Assembly (NCBI GenBank): GCA_047174275.1
Contig: JBCQUC010000002.1
Location: 1 to 64,000, forward strand
DNA: 64,000 nucleotides
Reading direction: 5' to 3'
Origin: Alistipes sp047174275
Lineage (GTDB): Bacteria > Bacteroidota > Bacteroidia > Bacteroidales > Rikenellaceae
A program made the translations under genes and the position numbers. The notes under the pieces are model-generated. The model was not told the DNA's origin and ran no database searches. It was given only the letters and a program-made list of their open reading frames with translations. How positions within the stretch are numbered: position 1 is the first letter of the stretch; every line of letters starts with the position of its first letter. This document shows, piece after piece, positions 16,398 through 26,086 of this stretch.

Positions 16398-18044
16398 TTA
16401 CTTAACTAATGGGGTTATAGAAAGTACCATGCAATCATCATCTCTCAACTCAAAAATACCAATCCGCTCCCCATTATACTGAACAAATGAGATCACACTT
16501 GAATGCAATACTGAGTGACTATTTTGATAACGACTTGGTTGAATCTTCTCAACAATAGAACGTTTAAATGAACCATCTCCTTCATTTCCTGATTGCGTTA
16601 TTAATAAATAATCACCTATCAATTCACTATCTTTAATGATATACGTAAATAACATATCCGTTTTACGCACTACCAATCCACCAGAAATCTCATTTTCACT
16701 TGAAGTGGATGATAGCATCTCATTTATACTATCACGAACACTCTCATCAACAAAAATAGCTGGCTTACTCTCCCTTGAATAAACCAAAGAGATACCACTT
16801 CTATTTCGAGATGATCTAGGATCATAATAACTACTACTTAAAAACTTAGGGGTATATGGTGCATCTAAAAAGACTAAACCTGAATCTGAATTAATATACT
16901 CCTCAATCAACTCATCCTCATACTCTTTCTGAATATATGAGTAGTAACATGTCATAGCAATCATAAATAATGACACTATATATAATCCCCAAAAGCCAAC
17001 ATTGTATTTAGATTTAGATTTAACTACAACTAATCTTAAAATAATTATGGCAAACAACAGTAACCACAAGTAATATAGACCAATCAATACTCGTCCACCT
17101 ACAGGAAATATCCACGTAAGTAGTTTTGAGAAGAGAAAAATCAACGAATATAGTTGATACTCCTTCAACACCATCCACACTCTTCTCAACTTAAAATGCC
17201 ACATAGTAATAACTATTCCAATAACTAAAGGCAATATTATCAAGTAATTTCGAAATATAAATCTAACAATGTTGACTAATTGTTCTGACAAATCGAATCC
17301 ACCACCAGCAACAGCTCTACTCCAGTTTCCTGGCGCAATAATAAGCATTAATGCACCACAACAAAATGCAAAGCTAAGCAAACATCGTTGTGTCAATATT
17401 TCACGATAATTGATTAAATAATAGACACACAATGCACCTGCTATAGGTAACGAAAATGACTCCTGTGACCACCCAAACAAAAAACACAACACAAAAAGAG
17501 GTATAGTATATACCCATCTCCTGAACTCATAATATCTCCATATATATATAAAACTCACACAGAATGTTAAGCCCCATAGATAGTTAACAGCAAATGCTAT
17601 AGAGTAGTAAAATGAGAAGTGAGCAGGAATAAGGAGGACAATACTAATAGTCACACAAGCCCAAGCCTTATAATTTTTAACTAAAGACCTATCAACAAGA
17701 GATACCGTTAAAAATGTCAATAACGTAAATATAGCTACATTGAGAATATTAAACAACCCCTTACCCCATATACCGCAAAATCCCTGGACAATAGAATGAA
17801 TCACAACTCGACCAGAATGTGTAAAGTAGTGATTATATTGAGATCGAAATATATCACTCAGACTCTCGATTCCTAATGATTCAGATGTTGGCCAACCATT
17901 AACACCATCACATATAAATTTGTAAAAATGGTCATCTGAATGCAAATTTGTAACACAATTCAAGAGATAAAACAGTACTAAAATAGGCAGCATTATCAAT
18001 GCCACTTTATACTCTTTCTGCAACTCCTTCAACCACCTCCTCAT
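16398..18044 (-). CDS. GT-C-like polytopic membrane protein (DUF6056-type), putative Gtr side-chain transferase
   Basis: 548 residues with about ten to twelve membrane helices and a soluble C-terminal part (from about residue 380). An early luminal-type acidic motif NLHSDDHFYKF and later HSGRVVIHSIVQ resemble DUF6056/GT-C glycosyltransferases that use polyprenyl-phosphate sugars in the periplasm. Position between gtrB and gtrA is that of the serotype-specific GtrC. Its start overlaps gtrB by 38 bp. Assignment is from topology, motif and context; the sugar is unknown. Confidence 0.65.
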   Translation of the reverse strand: MRRWLKELQKEYKVALIMLPILVLFYLLNCVTNLHSDDHFYKFICDGVNGWPTSESLGIESLSDIFRSQYNHYFTHSGRVVIHSIVQGFCGIWGKGLFNILNVAIFTLLTFLTVSLVDRSLVKNYKAWACVTISIVLLIPAHFSFYYSIAFAVNYLWGLTFCVSFIYIWRYYEFRRWVYTIPLFVLCFLFGWSQESFSLPIAGALCVYYLINYREILTQRCLLSFAFCCGALMLIIAPGNWSRAVAGGGFDLSEQLVNIVRFIFRNYLIILPLVIGIVITMWHFKLRRVWMVLKEYQLYSLIFLFSKLLTWIFPVGGRVLIGLYYLWLLLFAIIILRLVVVKSKSKYNVGFWGLYIVSLFMIAMTCYYSYIQKEYEDELIEEYINSDSGLVFLDAPYTPKFLSSSYYDPRSSRNRSGISLVYSRESKPAIFVDESVRDSINEMLSSTSSENEISGGLVVRKTDMLFTYIIKDSELIGDYLLITQSGNEGDGSFKRSIVEKIQPSRYQNSHSVLHSSVISFVQYNGERIGIFELRDDDCMVLSITPLVK

Positions 18045-18987
18045 TTAATACACTATTCTGTTCTCCTTGAAACTCACGCACAACATATGTTGGGCGACGT
18101 TTCGTCTCATTAAAAATTCTACCTAAATACTCACCTATAATCCCAAGCGATATAAGTTGTACGCCCCCTAATAGCAAAATTGTAAGCATCAACGATGGGT
18201 AACCGTCAACGTCTGCTCCATATATTATCGTCTTAACAAAAACTACTACCATGTAGATAAAAGTAAAGATAGTGACCAAAAATCCCAATGCTGCCGAAAG
18301 GCGTAGTGGAATTGTCGTATATGATGTGACCCCCTCTATAGCAAGTGAGAGAAGACTAAAAAAATTAAACGATGATATCCCTTCATTACGCTCCTCATGG
18401 GTATATGTAATCTCATACTTTCTATAACCGATCCACGAGTACATTCCCTTGGTATAACGCTGACTCTCCCGCAGTTGCTTCAATGTATTGATACATTTAC
18501 GATCCAACAGGCGGAAGTCTCCAACATTCTGTACCGACTTCTCCTTTGTAAAACGCTCTAGCATACGATAGTATAACAACGAGAAACTTTTACGCAAAAA
18601 AGAGTCCGTTTCACGCCCTAATCGCCTAGCATAAACATCATCATAACCCTCCTCCCAATGCTGCAACATCTCATGAATATAACGTGGCGGCATCTGAAGA
18701 TCAGCATCAAGAATTATGGCACAATCCCCCGTTACATGGTCAAAACCAGCAAGCATTGCCACCTCTTTACCAAAGTTACGTGATAGATCTACAAAACAGA
18801 CTCTATCATCCTTTTCTCGAAGCTCCCTTAAGCATTCAAGCGTACGATCTTTACTACCATCATTAATAAACAGAAACTCCCACTCATACTCTGTATGAAT
18901 ATCAGCGAACTCTGATATAGCTACATACAGCGAATCAAGGGACTTCTCCTCATTATATGCAGGTATTAATAAAGACACTCTCTTCAT
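18007..18987 (-). CDS. gtrB: Polyprenyl-phosphate glycosyltransferase (GtrB-type GT2)
   Basis: 326 residues. A GT2 domain (LLIPAYNEEKSLD; SRNFGKEVAMLAGFDH; LDADLQMPP) is followed by two C-terminal membrane helices (about 225-290), the layout of GtrB/DPM-like synthases. These enzymes move a sugar, often glucose, from a nucleotide to undecaprenyl phosphate on the cytoplasmic face. Together with the GT-C-like protein and GtrA it should add a side-chain sugar after flipping. Confidence 0.88.
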   Translation of the reverse strand: MKRVSLLIPAYNEEKSLDSLYVAISEFADIHTEYEWEFLFINDGSKDRTLECLRELREKDDRVCFVDLSRNFGKEVAMLAGFDHVTGDCAIILDADLQMPPRYIHEMLQHWEEGYDDVYARRLGRETDSFLRKSFSLLYYRMLERFTKEKSVQNVGDFRLLDRKCINTLKQLRESQRYTKGMYSWIGYRKYEITYTHEERNEGISSFNFFSLLSLAIEGVTSYTTIPLRLSAALGFLVTIFTFIYMVVVFVKTIIYGADVDGYPSLMLTILLLGGVQLISLGIIGEYLGRIFNETKRRPTYVVREFQGEQNSVLNEEVVEGVAERV

Positions 18988-19018
18988 ATTTAATAAAATC
19001 TGTTTAATATTTTATCAT

Positions 19019-19453
19019 CTACTTATCAATCCAACCCGATAAACGCTCTCCAAAGGTGAGTTTGCGAGGTTGCGGTTCGACATAATCATCTGTTGGAACT
19101 GGCTTTAGATGAGATCTTGACTGGATCATTCTATAGATTGTTCCCCAATCTGGCAGACCTCCTAAATTACGATCATCTATAAATAGATCAGCTTTCAATT
19201 TGCGCGAGAAATCTTTCTCATTGCCCTGCTCCTCTGGATAATCTCTATTGATGGCGTAAAACTCGACACCACGCTCTCGACACCACTCTACAGCCTCATC
19301 CAGCAATTCGCCCTCTCTCACACTCCAAAGGATCAAACGATGTTGATCCCTCACAAGCAATTTTAAGGTATCTGTTGCAAAAGGTCGCTCAGCCCCTATA
19401 CTTGGATAACAATGCTCTACAATTGTCCCATCAAAATCTACCGCTATTACCAT
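19019..19453 (-). CDS. HAD-superfamily hydrolase, capsule-locus type (BT0820-like)
   Basis: 144 residues. HAD motif I is VDFDGTIVE (Asp6 nucleophile, Asp8), motif II is LILWSVREG, and a late acidic motif is FIDDRNLGG. It is short, without a large cap domain, like the Bacteroides BT0820 phosphatase family found in capsule loci. It lies between manC and gtrB. The substrate, perhaps a sugar phosphate of this pathway, is unknown. Confidence 0.75.
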   Translation of the reverse strand: MVIAVDFDGTIVEHCYPSIGAERPFATDTLKLLVRDQHRLILWSVREGELLDEAVEWCRERGVEFYAINRDYPEEQGNEKDFSRKLKADLFIDDRNLGGLPDWGTIYRMIQSRSHLKPVPTDDYVEPQPRKLTFGERLSGWIDK

Positions 19454-19473
19454 CTCCTTACCTCTACTCTATA

Positions 19474-20814
19474 TTACCACTCCCAATCAAGGCGAATAAT
19501 ATCCTCCTCAATTAGATCTGTTCCAGCCTGTACCTCTATAATCTGAAGATCTGTAACGGCTCTTACTGCATGCTTCTGACCAGCCTTGATATGAGCTACA
19601 TATCCCCTACTAACATTAATCACCTCGCCATCCAAGACTAATAGACCCTCTCCATCAACAAATGTCCAGATCTCCTCGCGATTATTGTGATATTGATAAC
19701 TGATATTGCAGCCAGCGTTGAGATATAACAACTTCGCAAGGGCATTATGTCCATCCTCGAAGTGCTCATGTCCCATAACTCGATACTTTCCCCATCTGCG
19801 CTCTTCGTACATAGGGCGTGCATCAAATTTATCAGCATAAGATTTGAGGTTAACACTCGCCTCCTTTTTGCTTACCAAGATTCCATCTGGACTCGCTGCA
19901 ATGATTAAATCCTCCACACCAAGAGCAACAATAGGTATATCAAGTTCATTGATTACATGGCTACTCTTCGCACCCTCATCAACAACTACATTTCCGATTG
20001 TTTTATCCTCGATCTTCTCCGAAAGACTATTCCAAGTACCTAGGTCGCTCCAATCACCACTATATGGAACTAACGCAATAGATGATGCCTTCTCAACAAC
20101 CTCATAGTCGAAACTTATCTTTGGGAACTCCGCATATCGAGAGCGAATCTCATCAAAGCTATCCGCTACGATATACTTCTCAACAATATCGATTATATAA
20201 CCAAGGCGGAATGCAAATACACCACCATTCCAGTAGGCATTTTGCTTCAAAAGCTCCACTGCAACAGCCTCATTTGGCTTCTCTGTAAAACGATTTACTG
20301 TGATAAACTCCTCGCCCTCAGCAGCTGCATTTGGTACTATATAACCAAACTTTGTCGATGGCTCAGTTGGCTTGATTCCCATTAACACCATATCGGCAGC
20401 ACCCTTCTCAACAGCCTCTGCCATCTTTGCAATTGCACTAAAATAGCCACTCTCGATATAGGAATCACTAGGCATTACAACGACAACCTCATCACGGCTA
20501 CAACCCTTAGCCTTAGCAAGGTAACTAGCCGACAGAGCAATAGCAGGGAATGTGTCGCGACGCTCTGGCTCAGTCACAACAGAGACTCCATGACCCATCT
20601 GATTGATTATAGAGTCATATTGTGTTATACTTGTAGCCACTGTAAGCTGAGCAACAATTCCAGACTCCTTTATTTGGCGATCTATACGCTGCACCATAGA
20701 CTCAAAGCCACCATCTGGAGAGCTAAGTAGTTTCAAAAACTGCTTAGAGCGTGCATCATTCGATAGGGGCCATAGTCGCTTACCTGAGCCACCTGATAAT
20801 AGGATAATATTCAT
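19474..20814 (-). CDS. manC: Mannose-1-phosphate guanylyltransferase / mannose-6-phosphate isomerase
   Basis: 446 residues from the ATG at 20814. An upstream in-frame start at 20862 would overlap fcl and gives no homologous sequence. The nucleotidyltransferase domain begins LSGGSGKRLWPLSND and contains FTEKPN; the C-terminal cupin (YQYHNNREEIWTFVDGEG) is the type II isomerase half. It makes GDP-mannose, which gmd and fcl immediately upstream turn into GDP-L-fucose. No manB phosphomannomutase is in the window. Confidence 0.92.
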   Translation of the reverse strand: MNIILLSGGSGKRLWPLSNDARSKQFLKLLSSPDGGFESMVQRIDRQIKESGIVAQLTVATSITQYDSIINQMGHGVSVVTEPERRDTFPAIALSASYLAKAKGCSRDEVVVVMPSDSYIESGYFSAIAKMAEAVEKGAADMVLMGIKPTEPSTKFGYIVPNAAAEGEEFITVNRFTEKPNEAVAVELLKQNAYWNGGVFAFRLGYIIDIVEKYIVADSFDEIRSRYAEFPKISFDYEVVEKASSIALVPYSGDWSDLGTWNSLSEKIEDKTIGNVVVDEGAKSSHVINELDIPIVALGVEDLIIAASPDGILVSKKEASVNLKSYADKFDARPMYEERRWGKYRVMGHEHFEDGHNALAKLLYLNAGCNISYQYHNNREEIWTFVDGEGLLVLDGEVINVSRGYVAHIKAGQKHAVRAVTDLQIIEVQAGTDLIEEDIIRLDWEW

Positions 20815-20824
20815 ATTGTGATTT

Positions 20825-21748
20825 TTATAGCGTTGCCAAGAACTCCTCGTATGTCCTCTCAATACCCTCTCGAAGTGATATTGTTGGAGTCCAACCCATA
20901 TTATATAACTTTGTTGAATCCATCAACTTACGTGGTGTACCATCTGGCTTTGTTGTATCCCACTCAATCTCACCCTCAAATCCTACAACATCTGCCACCA
21001 TTTCAGCTAATGCCTTGATTGTCAACTCCGACTGTGATCCAACGTTCACATGTCCGTAGTCTGAATAATTTAGCATACAGAAGATTGTTGCATCTGCCAT
21101 ATCATCTGCGTGCAGAAACTCTCTATATGGAGATCCTGATCCCCAAAGTGTAACTTTGCCTCCCGATAGCTTTGCCTCATGGAATTTACGAAGCAGAGCT
21201 GGTAATACATGTGAATTTTGCAGGTCATAGTTATCCCCTGTTCCATATAGGTTAGTAGGCATAACACTCACAAAATCACAACCATACTGTTTGCGGTAGT
21301 AGTCACACATCTTGATTCCCGAGATCTTCGCAATAGCATACGCCTCGTTTGTCGGCTCAAGCAATCCCGTGAGCAGCGCATCCTCACTCATTGGCTGAGC
21401 AGCCATCTTTGGATAGATGCAAGAGCTACCTAAAAACATCAGTTTCTTTACGCCATTAAGATATGAGGCGTGCAAAACATTATTCTGGATCATTGAGTTC
21501 TCATAAAAGAACTGAGCTGGATAGGTATTATTTGCGACAATACCGCCAACCTTCGCTGCTGCCAAAAATACGTAATCTGGTCTCTCTGTAGCAAAAAAGT
21601 CATTAACCTGTTGCTGCGATGTTAGATCCAACTCATTGTGGGTACGCAACACAAAATTTGTATACCCATTAGATTGCAGGTTACGAAGAATAGCCGATCC
21701 GACCATTCCTCTGTGTCCTGCGATATATATCTTTGCTGACTTCTCCAT
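20825..21748 (-). CDS. fcl: GDP-L-fucose synthase
   Basis: 307 residues of an extended SDR. The NAD(P) loop is AGHRGMVGSAILR (near residue 11), SSCIYP follows, and the catalytic pair is in YAIAK. It performs the 3,5-epimerisation and 4-reduction of GDP-4-keto-6-deoxymannose. It lies 4 bp after gmd ends and is followed by manC, completing a compact GDP-fucose module. Confidence 0.93.
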   Translation of the reverse strand: MEKSAKIYIAGHRGMVGSAILRNLQSNGYTNFVLRTHNELDLTSQQQVNDFFATERPDYVFLAAAKVGGIVANNTYPAQFFYENSMIQNNVLHASYLNGVKKLMFLGSSCIYPKMAAQPMSEDALLTGLLEPTNEAYAIAKISGIKMCDYYRKQYGCDFVSVMPTNLYGTGDNYDLQNSHVLPALLRKFHEAKLSGGKVTLWGSGSPYREFLHADDMADATIFCMLNYSDYGHVNVGSQSELTIKALAEMVADVVGFEGEIEWDTTKPDGTPRKLMDSTKLYNMGWTPTISLREGIERTYEEFLATL

Positions 21749-21752
21749 TCTA

Positions 21753-22835
21753 CTACAAGTTTACCTCCAACTGCTCATGGAACTTCTTAACATACTTCAG
21801 ATCATGCTTAACCATAATCTTCACCAACTCTGGGAAAGATGTCTGCGTTGGATTCCATCCAAGAAGAGTCTTTGCTTTGGTAGGATCTCCCAACAGCTGC
21901 TCAACCTCTGCTGGACGGAAGAATTTGGGATCTACTGCTACAAGCTCCTTGCCTGTTGCAGTGTCGATACCCTTCTCATCTACACCCTCGCCTTCCCAAC
22001 GAAGCTCAATTCCAACCTCTTTGAATGCAAGAGTTGTAAACTCACGAACTGTGTGGTATTCACCTGTTGCAATGACAAAATCCTCTGGTGTCTCATGTTG
22101 CAGAATCATCCACATACATTGAACATAATCCTTTGCATAGCCCCAGTCACGAAGCGAGTCCATGTTTCCGAGGTATAGCTTATCTTGGTAGCCCTGTGCG
22201 ATACGAGCGGCAGCCAACGTGATCTTACGTGTTACGAAGTTCTCGCCTCGACGCTCTGACTCGTGGTTAAACAAGATTCCATTTACAGCATACATACCAT
22301 AAGACTCACGATAGTTCTTCGTGATCCAGAAACCATACTGCTTTGCAACTCCATATGGAGAGCGTGGATAGAATGGCGTAGTCTCCTTTTGTGGAACCTC
22401 CTGAACAAGACCAAACAACTCGGATGTTGACGCTTGATAGATACGACACTTCTGCTCCATACCCAAAATACGAACAGCCTCCAACATACGAAGTGTTCCA
22501 ACTGCATCACACTCAGCGGTATACTCTGGCACATCAAACGAAACTTTCACATGTGATTGCGCTGCAAGGTTATAGATCTCATCTGGTTGAATAGCCTGAA
22601 TAATACGAACCAAAGAGCTTGAATCTGTCATATCGCCATAATGAAGATTAATAGTCTTCTTATTCTTCATATCACGAATCCACTCATCGAGATATAGGTG
22701 CTCTATACGACCTGTATTAAAAGATGATGAACGACGAATTATACCGTGAACATCATAACCCTTCTCTAATAAGAACTCAGCCAAGAACGAACCGTCCTGA
22801 CCAGTTATACCTGTAATTAATGCTACCTTTGCCAT
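21753..22835 (-). CDS. gmd: GDP-mannose 4,6-dehydratase
   Basis: 360 residues, full length. Gly-rich loop GITGQDGSFLAEFLLEKGY, the characteristic RRSSSFNTGRIEHLY segment, and YGVAK catalytic motif. Converts GDP-D-mannose to GDP-4-keto-6-deoxy-D-mannose, the substrate of the adjacent Fcl. Confidence 0.95.
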   Translation of the reverse strand: MAKVALITGITGQDGSFLAEFLLEKGYDVHGIIRRSSSFNTGRIEHLYLDEWIRDMKNKKTINLHYGDMTDSSSLVRIIQAIQPDEIYNLAAQSHVKVSFDVPEYTAECDAVGTLRMLEAVRILGMEQKCRIYQASTSELFGLVQEVPQKETTPFYPRSPYGVAKQYGFWITKNYRESYGMYAVNGILFNHESERRGENFVTRKITLAAARIAQGYQDKLYLGNMDSLRDWGYAKDYVQCMWMILQHETPEDFVIATGEYHTVREFTTLAFKEVGIELRWEGEGVDEKGIDTATGKELVAVDPKFFRPAEVEQLLGDPTKAKTLLGWNPTQTSFPELVKIMVKHDLKYVKKFHEQLEVNL

Positions 22836-22843
22836 TATATTCT

Positions 22844-23602
22844 CTATTTGTTAATTAGTTTTGCTGATATAAATTGTGGGATCTTCGAGAGTATCTTACA
22901 CCCTAGAGTCCAATATGGGTTAAATCCGTGAGATCGATAAAGACGCAGATCCTCACCCCACTTCTGCTTAATCTTCTTTGGGTCAGTTGAGAGTCCTCCC
23001 ATTCGCATTCTTACCACATAATCATTGTAGTAAGAGATCCTAAAATCGGCTTTATACATATATCTCAACAAGAAATCGGAGTCAGCAGCGATCTTGTAAC
23101 TCTCATCATATAGACCCATCTTGTCGAAACACTCCTTGCGGATATAGACCGTCGGGTGGAGTGGCAACCAACCATTACTCATCCTGCTCTTTTTATAATC
23201 TCCGCTTATCCAGTTACGCACGATCTTTGTCACATCCTCTTCATCAACATAGATTCCATTACCGTAGATAAGCTGAGCTTGAGACTCCTCTAGCTGCTTT
23301 ACGATCTTCGATATTGTATCTGTTGTATAGAAGAAATCATCGGAGTGCATGAGCCCAATCACATCGCCCGTAGCGGCACGAATACCTTTGTTTATACCCT
23401 CATACATACCTCGATCTGGCTCAGATATGATAGTCGAGATTCGCCCCTCATACTCCTTTATAATGCTCAACGACGAATCCTTAGATGCCCCATCGACGAC
23501 AATATACTCAATATCTGCATAATCTTGAGACAACACACTCTCTATTGCATCACGAATTGTCGCTTCACGATTATAACATGAGGTTATTATTGATACTTTC
23601 AT
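22844..23602 (-). CDS. Glycosyltransferase family 2
   Basis: 252 residues, a compact GT-A enzyme. It starts VSIITSCYNREATIRDAIESVLSQ and has a VDGASKDSS nucleotide-site motif and LMHSDDFF as the metal-binding acidic motif. It resembles WcaA/WbbD-like transferases. It lies between the deoxysugar reductase gene and gmd, so it might use GDP-fucose or the CDP-sugar, but the donor is not readable. Confidence 0.82.
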   Translation of the reverse strand: MKVSIITSCYNREATIRDAIESVLSQDYADIEYIVVDGASKDSSLSIIKEYEGRISTIISEPDRGMYEGINKGIRAATGDVIGLMHSDDFFYTTDTISKIVKQLEESQAQLIYGNGIYVDEEDVTKIVRNWISGDYKKSRMSNGWLPLHPTVYIRKECFDKMGLYDESYKIAADSDFLLRYMYKADFRISYYNDYVVRMRMGGLSTDPKKIKQKWGEDLRLYRSHGFNPYWTLGCKILSKIPQFISAKLINK

Positions 23603-23616
23603 TTTGAAACTATTTG

Positions 23617-24525
23617 TTATTTTTCGACCTCTAAGCTCTCTTTAAAGATCTCGAGACCCTCTCGAAGAGATAGTTTTGCTCGCCAATTTAAGAGTTCTAG
23701 ACTCTTTGCGATAGGTGCTACAGCATACATTGCATCAAAAGCACGATATGGCAGACCTCCCCAATTAGCGGATATGGATTTGCCAAAGACTCTCTCCATC
23801 TCCGATGCAACCTCTCTTATTGAGTGTCCAGCCCCTGCTCCTAAGTGGAGTTCCGTAAAGTTATACACCAACCTATCTCGCTTCGAGATCAGAGTATAGA
23901 AGAAATCTGCCATGTCATCAACATGGATAAAATCTAAAATCTGCTCTCCCTTGCTAAAGTTTACAAGAGTTGGAGAGTCCAAGGCATCAACCATATAATC
24001 TATCACCTTCTTACTCTCATTCTTTCTACCATAAGGTGAATAAACCACTACATTCACCCAATGGAATGAACTAATTGACTGGTAGTATTTCAAGATCGGA
24101 CGCACAGCTGTTTTACTCGCTGAGTATAGGTTATTTGCAAAGTACTCACCCGAACCATACAAAAACTCTGTGAAAGTTCCGATATTTACAAAGTGAGAAC
24201 AGCTAGTCTGCGATACCGCCTCCAACAGATGTGTCGTAAAGAGGATATTCGAGTTAACAATATCTGTCGCACTCTGCTGATCGCACCTTGTATTGAAGAG
24301 TGCTGCCAAATGTAACACAACATCTGCATTATAATCAATAACCGCCTCTCTCCAAATAGCAGGATCTGCTGTCTCAATCACTGTAAGTGGCAGATCTCCA
24401 AACAGATACTCCGCCTTTTTAATACTACGAACTAAAACAGCAATCTCTGTGATCCCATTTTTATAGAGGTAAGGAACTAAAGTTCGACCAACAAAACCCG
24501 TTGCTCCAGTGATTAAAACCCTCAT
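23617..24525 (-). CDS. CDP-4-keto-6-deoxyhexose reductase-like SDR (abequose/paratose synthase-type)
   Basis: 302 residues, extended SDR with ITGATGFVGRTLVPYL at the N-terminus and YSASK as the Tyr-Lys pair. The stretch GEQILDFIHVDDMADFF followed by HLGAGAGHSIREV closely resembles RfbJ/abequose synthase (GEQIRDFIFVDD ... VGTGAGVSLKDF). It ends the rfbF-rfbG-epimerase-SDR set, so it probably reduces C4 of the CDP-ketosugar. No 3-dehydrase is present, so the product should keep its 3-hydroxyl. Family good, product inferred. Confidence 0.72.
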   Translation of the reverse strand: MRVLITGATGFVGRTLVPYLYKNGITEIAVLVRSIKKAEYLFGDLPLTVIETADPAIWREAVIDYNADVVLHLAALFNTRCDQQSATDIVNSNILFTTHLLEAVSQTSCSHFVNIGTFTEFLYGSGEYFANNLYSASKTAVRPILKYYQSISSFHWVNVVVYSPYGRKNESKKVIDYMVDALDSPTLVNFSKGEQILDFIHVDDMADFFYTLISKRDRLVYNFTELHLGAGAGHSIREVASEMERVFGKSISANWGGLPYRAFDAMYAVAPIAKSLELLNWRAKLSLREGLEIFKESLEVEK

Positions 24526-24528
24526 ACT

Positions 24529-24972
24529 CTAAAATTTATACTCGATAGCATCGAGATCCAACCTATCTGCCTCACTCGGATCGTGTGGCTCAGGGATAAT
24601 ATCCATCAACATAGATGTCTGAGAATCTACACCCATAAATGCCATCCACAAACCTGGAGCAACGACCAAACGCTGATAATTATCCTTAACCGATATTATA
24701 ATCTCTTGGAACGCACCACAAGTGGCACTCCCCTCTCGATTGTCATAGACAACAAACTTAATTGCACCAACTGGGACAATCAAATTTAGAGGCATACGAT
24801 TGTGTCGCTTCCACCCCTTTACAGCTCCCGACTCGATCTGAGAAAAGTACGCCTCCCCAAAACCTGCATACCCCTCATCGGTCGACTTTAGCGCATGAAA
24901 GATATTACCCTTATCAACCGAAATCTGTTTGAGTGGGTATAGCTCTACACCCTCAATCTTTACTCCGTCCAT
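24529..24972 (-). CDS. RmlC-like sugar epimerase (cupin)
   Basis: 147 residues, shorter than classical RmlC of about 180. The cupin core shows KGWKRHNRMPLNLIVPVGAIKFVVYD, with candidate catalytic base His57, and VAPGLWMAFMGVD, equivalent to the RmlC PPG(F/Y)xHGF turn. It belongs to the dTDP-4-dehydrorhamnose 3,5-epimerase-related family. Overlap of 13 bp with rfbG and context suggest epimerisation at C3 and/or C5 of CDP-4-keto-6-deoxyglucose. Confidence 0.72.
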   Translation of the reverse strand: MDGVKIEGVELYPLKQISVDKGNIFHALKSTDEGYAGFGEAYFSQIESGAVKGWKRHNRMPLNLIVPVGAIKFVVYDNREGSATCGAFQEIIISVKDNYQRLVVAPGLWMAFMGVDSQTSMLMDIIPEPHDPSEADRLDLDAIEYKF

Positions 24973-26063
24973 TTCAAATCTTGTTTAGCAGCCTCGCCAA
25001 TATAGAAATTAATCTGATCTACAGTCAATTGGTACATATCCTCTCGCTTCTCGATGTAGAATGCACGATACCAATCTGCAATAATCTTAACACACTGCTG
25101 ATACGATAGTGTCGAGTGCCAATTGAGATAAGCCAACGCCTTATCACAGTTAAGTTTAAGAAGTGTCGCCTCCTTGAATGGAACATTACCTGTAAGTTTT
25201 GCAGCGTTATCTTTATCCAATCCCCACTGCTCCGCCAAATCCTGAGTCAACTCAAATACAGTCTTTGTAAGCTCGGCACGTGGCCCAAAGTTAAACGCCT
25301 CACCATTATCGACCTTACCCTCATATAGGTATTGACCAAGTGTAAGGTAACCACTCAACGGCTCCAAAACGTGCTGCCATGGACGAGTTGCCTTTGGAGA
25401 TCTAATCTCAACGGTATCTCCATTCGAGAACGCCTTAACACAATCAACCACGATACGATCCGCAGCCCAATCACCACCACCGATCACATTTCCTGCACGA
25501 GCTACACCCATCTTGATATTAGGCATAGCCTTGATGAATGACATCCAGTAACACTTAATAGTCAGCTCTGCTGCACCTTTAGATCCTGAGTAGACATCCT
25601 TTCCACCCATTGCATCGCTCTCCTTGTATCCCCAGATCCACTCTACATTATCATACGCCTTGTCGCTCGTGATGATTACACATGTACACTCCCATGTAAT
25701 ATTGCGAATAGCCTCCATTACAGATGCTGTTCCAACCACATTTGTGGTAATTGTATCAAATGGATCTTTATACGATGTCGATACAATAGCCTGCGCTGCC
25801 AAGTGGAAGATAAAATCAGGTTTTATATCCTGAATATAGGCGTTCATCTCCTCTCGCTCACGAATATCACCAAATTTGTGGTTAGATCTGTCGCTGAGTT
25901 TCAACACATTGAACATTGCTGGTGTCGATGGTACATCTATCGAGAATCCGTAGACATCTGCGCCACACATAACCAACCATGTTGATAACCACGACCCTTT
26001 AAAACCAGTATTTCCAGTGATTAGAACCTTTTTGCCTGCGTATATATTGTTAAAATTACTCAT
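24960..26063 (-). CDS. rfbG: CDP-glucose 4,6-dehydratase
   Basis: 367 residues, full length. It opens GKKVLITGNTGFKGSWLSTWL and continues with YGFSIDVPSTPAMFNVLKL, diagnostic for RfbG/DdhB rather than the dTDP or GDP enzymes. Makes CDP-4-keto-6-deoxy-D-glucose. Followed in overlap by the epimerase and preceded by rfbF. Confidence 0.93.
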   Translation of the reverse strand: MSNFNNIYAGKKVLITGNTGFKGSWLSTWLVMCGADVYGFSIDVPSTPAMFNVLKLSDRSNHKFGDIREREEMNAYIQDIKPDFIFHLAAQAIVSTSYKDPFDTITTNVVGTASVMEAIRNITWECTCVIITSDKAYDNVEWIWGYKESDAMGGKDVYSGSKGAAELTIKCYWMSFIKAMPNIKMGVARAGNVIGGGDWAADRIVVDCVKAFSNGDTVEIRSPKATRPWQHVLEPLSGYLTLGQYLYEGKVDNGEAFNFGPRAELTKTVFELTQDLAEQWGLDKDNAAKLTGNVPFKEATLLKLNCDKALAYLNWHSTLSYQQCVKIIADWYRAFYIEKREDMYQLTVDQINFYIGEAAKQDLKWTE

Positions 26064-26086
26064 AGAATTATTATCTTATTAAATTG

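Noticed and set aside
21636..22178. Long antisense open frame over fcl and gmd
   Set aside because: It is a shadow of well-identified genes and its translation shows no recognisable domain.
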